From Streptomyces albofaciens JCM 4342 (GTDB lineage Bacteria; Actinomycetota; Actinomycetes; Streptomycetales; Streptomycetaceae): a DNA stretch of 64,000 nucleotides. Under the pieces are notes generated by a model. The model ran no database searches and was not told the origin of the DNA. It was given only the letters and a program-made list of their open reading frames with translations. The stretch is from assembly GCF_008634025.1 (NCBI RefSeq), contig NZ_PDCM01000002.1:434001-498000 (forward strand), in the 5' to 3' direction. The position numbers were made by a program, and so were the translations under genes. Numbering within the stretch: the first letter of the stretch is position 1; every line of letters begins with the position of its first letter. This document shows positions 16,804 through 25,712 of the stretch, in pieces.

Positions 16804-17627
16804 CCACGGCCCCCGCCTCTTCCGTGCCGGTGCCCTACCGGGTCACCTGGCGTCGGCGGGAGGCCACGGACACCGTGACGATGAAGATCCGTCCGGTCGG
16901 CCGGCCGCTGCCGGAGTTCCGGCCGGGGCAGTTCGCGATGCTGTACGCCTTCGGGGTCGGCGAGATACCGGTCTCCGTGTCCGGTCTTCCGGTGGGTGAG
17001 AACGCGCTGGTGCACACCGTGCGGGCGGTCGGCGCGGTGTCCCGGGCGCTGTGCGGGCTGGGTGTGGGCGACACCGTGGGGGTGCGGGGGCCGTACGGCA
17101 CCGGTTGGGACCTGGAGACGGCCCTGGGCCGGGACGTTCTCGTGATCGCCGGTGGGATCGGTCTGGCGCCGCTGCGCCCGCTCGTGCTGCGGATGCTGGC
17201 GGAGCCCGGACGTCACGGGCGGATCAGCGTCCTGATCGGTGCCCGCACGCCGAGCGATCTGCTGTACCGGCTCCAGGCCCGCGCGTGGCGTACGGCGGCG
17301 CGGGTGGCGGTCACGGTGGACCGGCCGGAGGCCGGCTGGCAGGGCGACGTGGGCGTGGTCACCCGGCTGCTGCCGCGTGTCCGATGGACACCCGCCGATA
17401 CCACCGCCTTCGTCTGCGGCCCCGAGCCGATGATCCACGCCACCGCGCGTGACCTGGTGCGGGCAGGCGTCCCGCCGCACCGCGTCCACGTGTCGCTGGA
17501 GCGCAACATGCGCTGCGGCGAGGGCAACTGCGGCCACTGCCAGCTGGGCCCCCTCCTGCTGTGCCGGGACGGGCCGGTCACCGGCTGGGACCGCGCCGAC
17601 CCCCTCCTCGCCGTGAAGGAGCTGTGA
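16800..17627 (+). CDS. hyhG: Hydrogenase FAD/NAD(P)-binding reductase subunit
   Basis: The 275-residue ferredoxin-NADP-reductase-like subunit (HydG/AsrB family) passes electrons between NAD(P)H and the iron-sulfur subunit. An FAD domain comes first ([25 protein letters not shown]; the classic RxYS is replaced by PVSVSG, as in this family). The NAD(P) domain follows ([36 protein letters not shown]). The C-terminal [2Fe-2S] motif has cysteines at about 239, 244, 247 and 255 ([17 protein letters not shown]). It overlaps the cNMP gene by 4 bp. The stop (TGA 17625) is followed one base later by the next ATG. The motifs are complete, so the subunit should function. Confidence 0.93.
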   Translation: MTTAPASSVPVPYRVTWRRREATDTVTMKIRPVGRPLPEFRPGQFAMLYAFGVGEIPVSVSGLPVGENALVHTVRAVGAVSRALCGLGVGDTVGVRGPYGTGWDLETALGRDVLVIAGGIGLAPLRPLVLRMLAEPGRHGRISVLIGARTPSDLLYRLQARAWRTAARVAVTVDRPEAGWQGDVGVVTRLLPRVRWTPADTTAFVCGPEPMIHATARDLVRAGVPPHRVHVSLERNMRCGEGNCGHCQLGPLLLCRDGPVTGWDRADPLLAVKEL

Positions 17628-17628
17628 G

Positions 17629-18456
17629 ATGAGCGCCCCCCGACCGGCCCCCCGCAACGGTGCGGCACCACGCCCGACGCTCGCCGTCTTCAAGCTCGCC
17701 TCGTGCGACGGCTGCCAGCTGACCCTGCTCGACTGCGAGGACGAACTCCTCACCGTGGCCGGGCGGGTGGAGATCGCGCACTTCCTGGAGGCGTCCAGCG
17801 CCGTCCGGCCCGGCCCGTACGACCTCGCCCTCGTCGAAGGGTCCGTCACCACACCGCAGGACGCCGAGCGCGTTCGGGAGATCCGGGCCGCCGCGCGCTT
17901 CCTGGTCACCATCGGCGCCTGCGCCACGGCCGGCGGCATCCAGGCACTGCGCGACTTCGCCGACGTGGAGGAGTTCCGCGCCACCGTCTACGCCCGCCCC
18001 GACTACATCGCCACCCTCGCCACCTCCACCCCCGTCTCCGCCCACGTTCCCGTCGACTTCGAGCTGCGCGGCTGCCCCATCGACCGCGGCCAGCTCCTCG
18101 AAGTGATCACGGCTTTCCTCGCAGGCCGCAAGCCGGACGTGCCCGACCACAGTGTCTGCTTCGCCTGCAAGCGGCGCGGCACCGTGTGCGTGACCGTCGC
18201 GCACGGCACGCCCTGCCTGGGACCGGTCACCCATGCCGGGTGCGGCGCCATCTGCCCGGCGTACGGGCGCGGCTGCTACGGCTGCTTCGGGCCGTCCGGC
18301 TCGGTCAACCTGCCCGCGCTGATCCCGTTGCTGCGGCGGGACGGCATGAGCGAGGACGACGTACGGCGCGCCCTGCGCACGTACAACGCCGCGTCCTTCG
18401 TCGAGGTGGAGGGAGCCGGGGCCGGGGGAGCCGGAGTGAAGGGAGCGCCGTCATGA
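17629..18456 (+). CDS. hyhS: [NiFe]-hydrogenase small subunit
   Basis: The 275-residue electron-transfer subunit of the hydrogenase core holds the proximal iron-sulfur cluster, with motifs for two more. After a short basic N terminus, [17 protein letters not shown] gives the first proximal ligands (Cys26, Cys29). GACATAGG and [14 protein letters not shown] supply the rest. Cysteine-rich segments near the end ([34 protein letters not shown]) provide ligands for medial and distal clusters. There is no twin-arginine signal, so the enzyme is cytoplasmic, as expected for group 3. The Gly/Ala-rich end ([12 protein letters not shown]) is unusual and probably disordered. It overlaps hyhL by 4 bp. Confidence 0.94.
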   Translation: MSAPRPAPRNGAAPRPTLAVFKLASCDGCQLTLLDCEDELLTVAGRVEIAHFLEASSAVRPGPYDLALVEGSVTTPQDAERVREIRAAARFLVTIGACATAGGIQALRDFADVEEFRATVYARPDYIATLATSTPVSAHVPVDFELRGCPIDRGQLLEVITAFLAGRKPDVPDHSVCFACKRRGTVCVTVAHGTPCLGPVTHAGCGAICPAYGRGCYGCFGPSGSVNLPALIPLLRRDGMSEDDVRRALRTYNAASFVEVEGAGAGGAGVKGAPS

Positions 18457-19853
18457 CGCACCGCGGCTCGCGCGTGCTGCACGTCGGCCCGCTCGCCCGG
18501 GTCGAGGGGGAAGGCGCCCTGCACCTGACGGTCGACGACGGCACGGTCACCGGCGCCGAGCTGCGCATCTACGAGCCGCCGCGGTTCTTCGAGGCGTTCC
18601 TGCGCGGCCGCTCCCACACCGAGCCGCCGGACATCACCGCGCGGGTGTGCGGCATCTGCCCGGTGGCGTACCAGATGAGCGCCTGCCGGGCCGTCGAGGA
18701 CGCCTGCGGGGTGACGGTCGACGGGCAACTGGCGGCGCTGCGGCGGCTGCTGTACTGCGGTGAGTGGATCGAGAGCCAGATCCTGCACATCCACCTGCTG
18801 CACGCCCCGGACTTCCTCGGCGTCGACGGCGCGGTCGAACTCGCCCGCACCCAGCGCGCGCACGTGGAACGCGGACTGCGCATCAAACAGGCGGGCAACG
18901 CGATCCTCGAACAGCTCGGCGGACGCGCCATCCACCCGGTCAACGTGCGGCTCGGCGGCTTTCACCGCGTACCGGCCACCGGGGAACTGGGGCCGCTGGC
19001 CGAACGGCTGCGCAGAGCCCGCGACGACGCGTGGCAGACCGTGTGCTGGGTCGCCGGCTTCGACTTCCCCGACGCCGGACTGGACCACGCCCTGCTGGCA
19101 CTGGCCGAACCCGGCCGCTACGCCATCGACTCCGGCACCCCCACCGTCATGGCCGCCCCGCACACCCACGGGCTGCCGTCCGGAACCGCCGCTCCCCTGC
19201 CCCTGCGGCAGTTCCCCGTGTACGCGTTCCCGTCCGAGGTCACCGAGGAGCAAGTTCCCTACTCCACCGCCCTCCAGGCCGCCTTGGACGGCGAGCGCTA
19301 CCTCACCGGCTCGCTGGCCCGCTACGCGATCAGCGGGCGCTGGCTGTCCCCGCTCGCGCAGGAGGCGGCGCGGGCGGGCGGGCTCGGCGATCCGGCGGCC
19401 GGGAAGGTGTGCCGCAATCCGTTCCGCAGCATCGTCGTCCGGGCCGTCGAGGCGCTGTACGCGATCGACGAGGCGCTGCGGATCATCGACGCGTACGAGC
19501 CGCCGCCCCGCCCGTACGTGGCCGTGCCGCCGCGCGCCGGGACCGGCCACGGCGCCACCGAAGCCCCCCGCGGCCTGCTCTACCACCGCTACACGCTGGA
19601 CGCCGCCGGCCTGATCACCGCCGCCACCCTCGTGCCGCCCACCTCCCAGAACCAGGGCGCCATCGAGGACGACCTGCGCCGCCTCGTCCAGGCCCGCCTG
19701 GACACCGGCGCGGGGGACACGGAGGCGGAGCTGACCGCCCTGTGCGAGCGCGGCATCCGCAACCACGATCCGTGCATCTCCTGTTCCGCCCACTTCCTCG
19801 ACCTCACCGTCGACACGGTCGACCGTGCCCGAAGGAGCCCGCCATGCCCGTGA
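18453..19853 (+). CDS. hyhL: [NiFe]-hydrogenase large (catalytic) subunit, group 3b type
   Basis: The 466-residue subunit carries the NiFe(CN)2CO site where H2 is split or formed. Motif L1 reads [29 protein letters not shown] with Cys66 and Cys69. Motif L2 near the end is DPCISCSAH with Cys441 and Cys444, followed by a 19-residue tail ([19 protein letters not shown]) that the maturation protease would remove after His447. Both motifs fit group 3b (bidirectional NAD(P)-linked) hydrogenases. The start overlaps hyhS, and the stop overlaps the CBS gene by 10 bp. Under hypoxia such enzymes dispose of NAD(P)H as H2 or reuse H2; direction cannot be read from sequence. Confidence 0.95.
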   Translation: MTHRGSRVLHVGPLARVEGEGALHLTVDDGTVTGAELRIYEPPRFFEAFLRGRSHTEPPDITARVCGICPVAYQMSACRAVEDACGVTVDGQLAALRRLLYCGEWIESQILHIHLLHAPDFLGVDGAVELARTQRAHVERGLRIKQAGNAILEQLGGRAIHPVNVRLGGFHRVPATGELGPLAERLRRARDDAWQTVCWVAGFDFPDAGLDHALLALAEPGRYAIDSGTPTVMAAPHTHGLPSGTAAPLPLRQFPVYAFPSEVTEEQVPYSTALQAALDGERYLTGSLARYAISGRWLSPLAQEAARAGGLGDPAAGKVCRNPFRSIVVRAVEALYAIDEALRIIDAYEPPPRPYVAVPPRAGTGHGATEAPRGLLYHRYTLDAAGLITAATLVPPTSQNQGAIEDDLRRLVQARLDTGAGDTEAELTALCERGIRNHDPCISCSAHFLDLTVDTVDRARRSPPCP

Positions 19854-20548
19854 CCGACCCCGGCAACCCGCAGGAACACGGTCTGCACACCGTGAGCGAC
19901 GTGATGACCCACACCGTCGTGGCCGTCGGCCGAGACGCGTCGTTCAAGGAGATCGTGCAGATGATGGAGCAGTGGAAGGTCAGCGCCCTGCCGGTGCTGG
20001 AGGGCGAGGGCCGGGTGATCGGCATCGTCTCCGAGGCCGACCTGCTGCCCAAGGAGGAGTTCCGCGACAGCGATCCCTCGCGGTTCGAGCAGCGCCGGCG
20101 GCTGGAGGACCTGGCCAAGGCCGGTGCGCTGACCGCGGGGGAGCTGATGACCGCGCCCGCCATCTGCGTGCACGCCGACGCAGCCCTCCCCCAGGCCGCC
20201 CGCATCATGGCCGTACGGCACGTCAAGCGCCTGCCCGTCACCGATGCCCAGGGGCTGCTGCAAGGTGTGATCAGCCGCAGCGATCTGCTCAAGGTCTTCC
20301 TGCGCTCCGACGCCGACATCGCCGACGAGGTACGCCGCGTGGTGATCGACCAGGTCTTCCCCGGGCAGCACGTGGGCGTCACCGTGGAAGACGGCGTGGT
20401 CGAGCTGAGCGGACGGGTACGCGACAGTACGTTCGTGCCCGTCGCGGCCCGGCTGTGCCGTGCCGTCGAGGGCGTCGTCGACGTCACCTGGGAACAGGAC
20501 GAGCGCGCCCACGGCAGCGTTCCCCCGTCCGGCCCGACGGGACCGTGA
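19844..20548 (+). CDS. CBS-BON domain protein in hydrogenase operon
   Basis: The 234-residue protein has two CBS motifs (about 15-75, [27 protein letters not shown]...GIVSEADLL; and 100-155, [27 protein letters not shown]...[12 protein letters not shown]). A C-terminal BON-like domain follows ([38 protein letters not shown]). CBS pairs bind adenine nucleotides and sense energy status. The DosR regulon protein Hrp1 of Mycobacterium is a CBS-only relative. Start 19844 lies inside the end of hyhL with GAAGGAG as ribosome site, so it is translationally coupled. A homologue with the same layout is at 33009. Its role in the operon, perhaps linking activity to AMP/ATP ratio, is inference. Confidence 0.9.
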   Translation: MPVTDPGNPQEHGLHTVSDVMTHTVVAVGRDASFKEIVQMMEQWKVSALPVLEGEGRVIGIVSEADLLPKEEFRDSDPSRFEQRRRLEDLAKAGALTAGELMTAPAICVHADAALPQAARIMAVRHVKRLPVTDAQGLLQGVISRSDLLKVFLRSDADIADEVRRVVIDQVFPGQHVGVTVEDGVVELSGRVRDSTFVPVAARLCRAVEGVVDVTWEQDERAHGSVPPSGPTGP

Positions 20549-21660
20549 TGCGCTATCTCGACGAGTACCGCGATCCCGAGCTGGCCCAAAGCCTGCTGGA
20601 CCGGCTCCGGCGCGTCGCCACCCGCCCGTGGCGCATCATGGAGGTCTGCGGCGGACAGACCCACACGCTCGTGCGCCAGGGCATCGACGAACTGCTGCCC
20701 GCCGGCCTCCGCATGATCCACGGACCGGGGTGTCCGGTGTGCGTGACGCCGCTGGAGACCCTGGACCGGGCCATGGCCGTCGCCGCCCGGCCCGAGGTGA
20801 CCTTCACCAGCTTCGGGGACATGCTGCGCGTGCCCGGTACGCACACCGACCTGCTGTCGCTGCGGGCGCGAGGCGCGGACGTACGGGTCGTGTACTCCCC
20901 GATGGACGCCGTACGGATCGCCGTCGCCGAACCCGACCGTCAGGTCGTCTTCCTGGCCGTCGGGTTCGAAACGACCGCCCCGGCCAACGCGATGGCCGTC
21001 CTGCACGCCCGCCGGCTGGGCCTGGCCAACTTCTCCGTGCTGGTCAGCCACGTCCTCGTGCCACCGGCCATGACCGCGTTGCTGGCCGATCCGGACTGCG
21101 AGGTGCAGGCGTTCCTCGCCGCCGGGCACGTGTGCGCCGTGATGGGCTGGCGGCAGTACGAGCCGATCGCCGCCCGCTGGCGCGTGCCCATCGTGGTCAC
21201 CGGCTTCGAACCCCTCGATCTCCTCGAAGGCGTCCTGATGGCGGTCGAACAGCTGGAAGAGGGCCGCGAGGAGGTCGAGAACCAGTACGCGCGCGCAGTC
21301 CAGCGTGCCGGGAACCGCCACGCGCAGCAGGTTGTGGCCGAGGTCTTCCGGATCACCGACCGCACCTGGCGCGGCATCGGACCGCTTCCCGCCAGTGGCC
21401 TCGAACTGGCCCCGGCGTTCGTCTCCTACGATGCCGCGCGCCGCTTCCGCGTCATGGACGTGCGCTCCGCCGAGCACCCCGAATGCATCACGGGCGCCAT
21501 CCTCACCGGCGCCCGGGAACCGACCGACTGCGGCGCCTACGGCGTCCGCTGCACCCCACGCACCCCGCTCGGTGCCCCCATGGTCTCCGCCGAGGGCACC
21601 TGCGCCGCCTACTTCGCGGCCGGGCGCACCCGTGCCGCCCCCGCAGGGAGCCCACCATGA
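20548..21660 (+). CDS. hypD: Hydrogenase maturation factor HypD
   Basis: The 370-residue HypD is the iron-sulfur scaffold that, with HypC, assembles the Fe(CN)2CO unit. Typical motifs are [17 protein letters not shown] (catalytic Cys), [31 protein letters not shown], and the cluster-binding C-terminal region with [29 protein letters not shown]. The start overlaps the CBS gene stop by one base (TGATG). The gene lies in the structural operon, so maturation is co-expressed with the hydrogenase. Length and all key cysteines are normal; identification is firm. Confidence 0.96.
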   Translation: MRYLDEYRDPELAQSLLDRLRRVATRPWRIMEVCGGQTHTLVRQGIDELLPAGLRMIHGPGCPVCVTPLETLDRAMAVAARPEVTFTSFGDMLRVPGTHTDLLSLRARGADVRVVYSPMDAVRIAVAEPDRQVVFLAVGFETTAPANAMAVLHARRLGLANFSVLVSHVLVPPAMTALLADPDCEVQAFLAAGHVCAVMGWRQYEPIAARWRVPIVVTGFEPLDLLEGVLMAVEQLEEGREEVENQYARAVQRAGNRHAQQVVAEVFRITDRTWRGIGPLPASGLELAPAFVSYDAARRFRVMDVRSAEHPECITGAILTGAREPTDCGAYGVRCTPRTPLGAPMVSAEGTCAAYFAAGRTRAAPAGSPP

Positions 21661-22688
21661 CGATCCAGTGCCCCACACCACGACACGAGGACGAGCGGGT
21701 CCTGCTCGGCCACGGCGCGGGCGGCCGCCTCACCGCGGAACTCCTCGACACCCTTCTGCTTCCGGCGCTGGGGGTGCCGCCCGGCCCGCTGGAGGACGCC
21801 GCCGTACTGCCTCCCGTGGGCCTGCCGGTCATCAGCACCGACAGCTTCGTCGTCAGCCCGCTGTTCTTCCCCGGCGGTGACATCGGCTCCCTCGCCGTCC
21901 ACGGCACGGTCAACGACCTCGCCATGCGTGGCGCCGAACCGGTCGCCCTGGCGGTGGCGCTCATCATCGAGGAGGGCCTGCCGCTGGCCCAGCTGCGGTC
22001 GGTGGTGGAATCGCTGGGCAAGGCCGCCGCCGAGGCGGAAGTGCCGGTGGTCACCGGGGACACGAAGGTCGTCGGGCGTGGCGCCGCCGACCGGCTGTTC
22101 ATCACCACCACCGGCGTCGGGCGGCGCATCCCCGCTCTCCACCCCTCGGCGGCGCGCGCCCGGCCCCACGACGCGATCCTGCTCTCCGGCCCCCTCGGTC
22201 TGCACGGTACCGCCGTGCTCAGTACCCGTGAGGGTCTGGGCTTCGAGGCCGACATCGCCTCCGACTCGCGTCCTCTGCACCGCCTGGTACGCGCCCTCGC
22301 CCCACTCGGCGGCGACATCCACACGCTGCGGGACCCGACGCGCGGCGGGCTCGCCGCCACTCTCAACGAGATCGCCGCGGCGTCCGGCACCGGAGCCCTG
22401 ATCGAGGAGAGCGCCGTTCCCGTCCCCGGGCCCGTCGCCACCGCGTGCGACCTGCTCGGACTCGACCCCCTGCAGGTCGCCAACGAAGGCTGCCTGGTCG
22501 CCTGCGTACCGGAAGCCCGGGCGGACGACGTACTGGACGCGATGCGCGGCGTGCCCGAAGGAGCGGCGGCGGTACGCATCGGGCGAACCACCGCCGCGCA
22601 CCCCGGACGCGTGGAGCTGCGCACCCGCGTCGGCTCCCACCGCGTCATCGACATGCCGCTGGGCGAACAACTGCCCCGCATCTGCTGA
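21657..22688 (+). CDS. hypE: Hydrogenase maturation factor HypE
   Basis: The 343-residue HypE dehydrates a carbamoyl group on its C-terminal cysteine to a cyanide ligand, with ATP, and hands it to HypCD. The N-terminal [62 protein letters not shown] and [17 protein letters not shown] motifs are characteristic of this PurM-like family. The essential C-terminal cysteine is present as the last residue (PRIC). It overlaps hypD by 4 bp. A short gap of 20 bp then leads to the flavodoxin gene with its own ribosome site. Confidence 0.96.
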   Translation: MTIQCPTPRHEDERVLLGHGAGGRLTAELLDTLLLPALGVPPGPLEDAAVLPPVGLPVISTDSFVVSPLFFPGGDIGSLAVHGTVNDLAMRGAEPVALAVALIIEEGLPLAQLRSVVESLGKAAAEAEVPVVTGDTKVVGRGAADRLFITTTGVGRRIPALHPSAARARPHDAILLSGPLGLHGTAVLSTREGLGFEADIASDSRPLHRLVRALAPLGGDIHTLRDPTRGGLAATLNEIAAASGTGALIEESAVPVPGPVATACDLLGLDPLQVANEGCLVACVPEARADDVLDAMRGVPEGAAAVRIGRTTAAHPGRVELRTRVGSHRVIDMPLGEQLPRIC

Positions 22689-22708
22689 CCACTGTTCGAG
22701 GAGGAAGC

Positions 22709-23269
22709 ATGCGCGTGTTCATCGGTCATGCGGGAGAGCACGGATCCACCCGCGGCATCGCCGAACGCATCGCGGCCACGCTCACGGAGCAGGGGCTCCG
22801 GGCCGACCTGACGGACCTGGCCGACGAGCGTGCCGCCTCCCCCGGCCACGACGCCTGTGTGCTCGGCAGCGCCGTCCACAGCGGCCGCTGGATGCCCGCG
22901 GCCGCCGAGTACGTACGCCGCTACACCCCCGAACTCGCCCGGCAGCCCCTGTGGCTCTTCAGCGTCGGCCTGGCCCGCGTCTTCGGCGGTCCTCTCGAAC
23001 GGTGGTCCCGGAACCCGGACCCGCTGCCCGCCGTACGCGACCTCCTCTCTCCCGTGGAGCACCGGCTGCTGGCGGGCGCCTTCGAGCGGGAGCACACCTC
23101 CCTGCTCGGGCACGTGATCTTCCGGGCGATGGGCGGCCGCTACGGGGACCACCGGGACTGGCAGGAAATCGACGCATGGGCGGAGGACATCGCCCACCGA
23201 CTTCTGTCGGCGCCGTCCGGGAAGGAGCACCATCGGAACGGAACCGCGCCAAGCCTCCGTGTCCTCTGA
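22709..23269 (+). CDS. Flavodoxin-like domain protein
   Basis: The 186-residue cytoplasmic protein has a flavodoxin fold. FIGHAGEHGSTRGIAERIAATL gives the FMN phosphate-binding loop, followed by CVLGSAVHSGRWMPAAAEYVRRY and FSVGLARVFGGP. The pattern resembles the HemG-type (menaquinone-dependent protoporphyrinogen oxidase-like) flavodoxins frequent in DosR/OsdR regulons. Ribosome site GAGGAGG precedes ATG 22709. A related but shorter protein is encoded at 33777. It follows hypE by 20 bp, so it is probably part of the hydrogenase transcript, where it could be an electron acceptor; no redox partner is proven. Confidence 0.85.
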   Translation: MRVFIGHAGEHGSTRGIAERIAATLTEQGLRADLTDLADERAASPGHDACVLGSAVHSGRWMPAAAEYVRRYTPELARQPLWLFSVGLARVFGGPLERWSRNPDPLPAVRDLLSPVEHRLLAGAFEREHTSLLGHVIFRAMGGRYGDHRDWQEIDAWAEDIAHRLLSAPSGKEHHRNGTAPSLRVL

Positions 23270-23331
23270 CTCGGCGGGCCGGGTCGGGCGCGGTAGCGGC
23301 CCGCCGACGCTCATGGACGGAGCGATGCCTC

Positions 23332-24030
23332 ATGCACGCACCAGCCGCCCCGCACCCGATCCGCGTCTTCCTGCTGGACGACCACGAAATGGTCCGCCGG
23401 GGCGTACGCGATCTGCTCGACGGCGAACCGGACATCGAGGTGGTGGGCGAGGCCGCCGACCAGCGCGAGGCCCTGGCCAGGGGCCCTGCGGTACGTCCGC
23501 ACGTCGCGCTGCTGGACGTACGGCTCGGCCCGGGCAGCCCCGAAGGCGACCACGGGGGCATCGAGGTGTGCCGCGAACTGCGCGCCCGTCTACCGGGCCT
23601 GGCCTGCCTGATGCTGACGTCCTTCGACGACGAGGCCCTCTTCGACGCCATCATGGCCGGCGCCGCCGGCTACGTCCTCAAGCAGATCAAAGGCTCCGAC
23701 CTGGTCTCGGCCGTCCGTACCGTGGCGGCCGGCGCGTCCCTGCTCGACCCGGGCGCCACCGCGCGCGTCATGGCCCGGGTCCGCGGCGAAGAAGATCCCG
23801 TACCACCCGAACTGGCCCGCCTCTCCCCCAGGGAGCGGGAGATCCTCGAACTGATCGGTGAGGGCCTGACCAACGGCCAGATCGCCCAGCGGCTGTACCT
23901 GGCGGAGAAGACCGTCAAGAACCGCATCTCCTCCATCCTCGGGAAGCTCGGGGTCGGGCGCCGCGTCCAGGCCGCGGTCCTGGCCGAGAAGCTCCGCCAC
24001 CGCGATACGGAACACGACGAACCGGGATGA
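23332..24030 (+). CDS. osdR: DevR/DosR/OsdR-type response regulator
   Basis: The 232-residue NarL-family regulator has a receiver domain (about 10-135) with the acidic pair DD17, phospho-acceptor Asp62 (ALLDVRLG), LTSFDDE and Lys in GYVLKQIKG. A LuxR-type helix-turn-helix follows (LSPREREILELIGEGLTNGQIAQRLYLAEKTVKNRISSILGKLG). The recognition segment LAEKTVKN and flanking GLTNxQIAxRxxLAEKTVKN are those of mycobacterial DevR, as I recall its sequence, so homology is strong. The loop after Asp62 (GPGSPEGDHGG) is about six residues longer than in DevR. No histidine kinase is adjacent in this window. It lies 62 bp after the flavodoxin gene and may be read through from the hydrogenase promoter. 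It is the best candidate to bind the palindromic boxes. Confidence 0.9.
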   Translation: MHAPAAPHPIRVFLLDDHEMVRRGVRDLLDGEPDIEVVGEAADQREALARGPAVRPHVALLDVRLGPGSPEGDHGGIEVCRELRARLPGLACLMLTSFDDEALFDAIMAGAAGYVLKQIKGSDLVSAVRTVAAGASLLDPGATARVMARVRGEEDPVPPELARLSPREREILELIGEGLTNGQIAQRLYLAEKTVKNRISSILGKLGVGRRVQAAVLAEKLRHRDTEHDEPG

Positions 24031-24034
24031 GCAC

Positions 24035-24086
24035 CGGGGCGGTCCGGCCGTCCGGCGTCACCCCTCTTCGGGCCGGACGGGCCCCG
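24035..24086. terminator. Hairpin terminator between osdR and USP gene
   Basis: GTCCGGCC (24042-24049) pairs with GGCCGGAC (24071-24078), extended by CGGGGC (24035-24040) and GCCCCG (24081-24086) across a small internal loop. It sits between two convergent genes. Confidence 0.55.
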
Positions 24087-24953
24087 CTACGTTCGGGGTA
24101 CGACGGCCACCGGGCAGTGCGCGTGGTGGAGCACGGCGTGGTTGACCGGTCCGAGTTGCAGGCCGCGCGTGTGCCGGTGGCGTTCGGCGCCGACCACCAG
24201 GAGGTCAGCGCCGGCCGAGGCGGCGAGAAGGACGTCGCGGGGGTTGCCTTCGGCCGGGCGAGGCGTCACGGGTGTCCCCGGGTGCTCGCACGCCACGGGA
24301 GCGAGGGCGGCTTCGAGGGTGTCCGAGGCGCGGCGGACGTGTTCCTCGCGGCGCTTGTTGTACGGTCCGCTCTCCTCGGCGAGGCCACTGCCCGGACACC
24401 GCCAGGCGTGTACGGCCTCGATCTCGCCGCGGCGCAGGACCGCCTCGCCGTACGCGAAAGCGACCGTGGCCTCGCTGCCGGTACCCTCGCCGACGCCCAC
24501 GACGATGCGGCCGCCCCGGCCTGATGAGGACCGGGTCCGGCCATGTCCGCGTACGACGATGACCGGGCAGTGCGCCCGTCCCGCCACCGTCAGGCTCACC
24601 GTCCCCAGCAGCAGGGATGCCAGTTCGCCGCGGCCCCGGTGTCCCACGGTCAGCAGCACGGCGGTTCGGGACTCCGCGATGAGTGCCGCAGCGGGCTCCT
24701 CCGCTACCGCCCGGGCCGTCACCTGCGAACGGGCCATCCACCGTGCGGCCCGCTCGACCGAGTCGGACAGCACCCGCTCCTCCGCTTCGCCCTCCTCGGC
24801 AGCCCCTTCCCCGTAACGCTCCCAGAGCGAGGCGTACACCATGCGCAACGGCAGGCCGCGCAGCCGGGCCTCTTCTGCTGCCCAGTCCAGCGCGTGCATG
24901 CTGTCGTCGGATCCGTCCACACCCACCACGACAGGTCGTTCCACCTCAGCCAC
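24087..24953 (-). CDS. Tandem universal stress protein
   Basis: The 288-residue protein has two UspA domains. The first begins PVVVGVDGSDDSMHALDWAAEEARLRGLPLRMVYA and has TVGHRGRGELASLLLGTVSLTVAGRAHCPVIVVRG, a good ATP-binding motif. The second begins GGRIVVGVGEGTGSEATVAFAYGEAVLRRGEIEAVHAW and ends VVGAERHRHTRGLQLGPVNHAVLHHAHCPVAVVP, where the Gly-rich motif is partly lost. GTG 24953 was chosen as the start because the domain begins eight residues later; GTG 24944 is also possible and the ribosome site is weak. A perfect box lies 78 bp upstream, shared with the divergent hydrogenase maturation operon. Confidence 0.9.
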   Translation of the reverse strand: MAEVERPVVVGVDGSDDSMHALDWAAEEARLRGLPLRMVYASLWERYGEGAAEEGEAEERVLSDSVERAARWMARSQVTARAVAEEPAAALIAESRTAVLLTVGHRGRGELASLLLGTVSLTVAGRAHCPVIVVRGHGRTRSSSGRGGRIVVGVGEGTGSEATVAFAYGEAVLRRGEIEAVHAWRCPGSGLAEESGPYNKRREEHVRRASDTLEAALAPVACEHPGTPVTPRPAEGNPRDVLLAASAGADLLVVGAERHRHTRGLQLGPVNHAVLHHAHCPVAVVPRT

Positions 24954-25009
24954 CGCCTTTCCGGAATCCGGCTGCCCGCAGCATGGGCCCGCGTGCCGGC
25001 GCCGCGCAG

Positions 25010-25044
25010 GGGTGGTTCGGGGCACGTCGAGGGCCGTTCGGCCC
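25010..25044. promoter_or_regulatory. Paired candidate OsdR/DevR-type boxes, USP / maturation operon divergent promoter
   Basis: GGGTGGTTCGGGGC (25010-25023, 10 of 14) and the exact consensus GGGCCGTTCGGCCC (25031-25044) start 21 bp apart. Distances are 57-78 bp to the USP start and 124 bp to the protease start. Confidence 0.7.
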
Positions 25045-25167
25045 CAAGCGGGCAGCGGTGCGGGGGCGCACTCTGGCGGAGAAGGGCCCAGAGCCCTGGT
25101 GTGCCGGTGCCCGGGAACCGGGCTCCGGCCCACCGACCGGCCGCTTCCCGGACAGGAGAGTCCCGTG

Positions 25168-25707
25168 ATGAAGGCGCCGCCCCGCATCGCCGTGATCGGC
25201 GTCGGCAACGCGTTCCGCCACGACGACGGCATCGGTCCGGCCGTCGTGCGACGGCTGCGCGAGCGGGCCGTGGACCGTCCGCTGCCGCCGTCGGTCGCCC
25301 TCGTCGACTGCGACGGTGAGACCGGACGGCTGATATCCGTATGGGAGGGTGCGGAGCTGGCCATCGTGATCGACGCCGCCCACGCCCACCCCGGCCACCC
25401 CGGCCGCGTCCACCGCTTCGACCACGAAGGTCCCTACGCCCGTCCGGCCGCCACCAGTTCGCACGGCCTGGGCCTGGGGGAAGCCGTCGAGTTGTCCGAC
25501 GCGCTCGGCCGCCTGCCGGGCAGGCTGATCGTCTTCGCCGTCGAAGGCGCGGACGCGTCCCTGGGCACCGGCCTGTCACCGGACGTCGCCGCCGTCGTCG
25601 ACCGTCTGGCCGGGACCGTGGAAGCGGAGATCACCCGGCACCGGGACGAACGCGCGCGGAACGCGGGCCATCGGGCCGGCGGCGCGCCCCGCTCGGCGGA
25701 CGGGTGA
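25168..25707 (+). CDS. Hydrogenase maturation endopeptidase (HycI/HyaD family)
   Basis: The 179-residue nickel-dependent protease trims the C-terminal tail of the large subunit after nickel insertion. The family start RIAVIGVGNAFRHDDGIGPAVVRRLRE is clear, with the nickel-binding acidic residue in HDDGIG. A second, in VIDAAHAH, corresponds to the conserved Asp, and SSHGLGLGEAVELSDALGRLPGRLIVFAVEGADASLGTGLSP matches the later region including the conserved His. The target in this window is HyhL, with its 19-residue tail. GTG 25165 (ribosome site GGAG 7 bases away) is an equally good start. It is the first gene of the maturation operon. Confidence 0.9.
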   Translation: MKAPPRIAVIGVGNAFRHDDGIGPAVVRRLRERAVDRPLPPSVALVDCDGETGRLISVWEGAELAIVIDAAHAHPGHPGRVHRFDHEGPYARPAATSSHGLGLGEAVELSDALGRLPGRLIVFAVEGADASLGTGLSPDVAAVVDRLAGTVEAEITRHRDERARNAGHRAGGAPRSADG

Positions 25708-25712
25708 GTGCC

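Noticed and set aside
18289-18302. Box-like GGGCCGTCCGGCTC inside hyhS
   Set aside because: It lies in coding sequence (Gly-Pro-Ser-Gly codons) and matches 12 of 14; it shows the background rate of such matches in GC-rich DNA.
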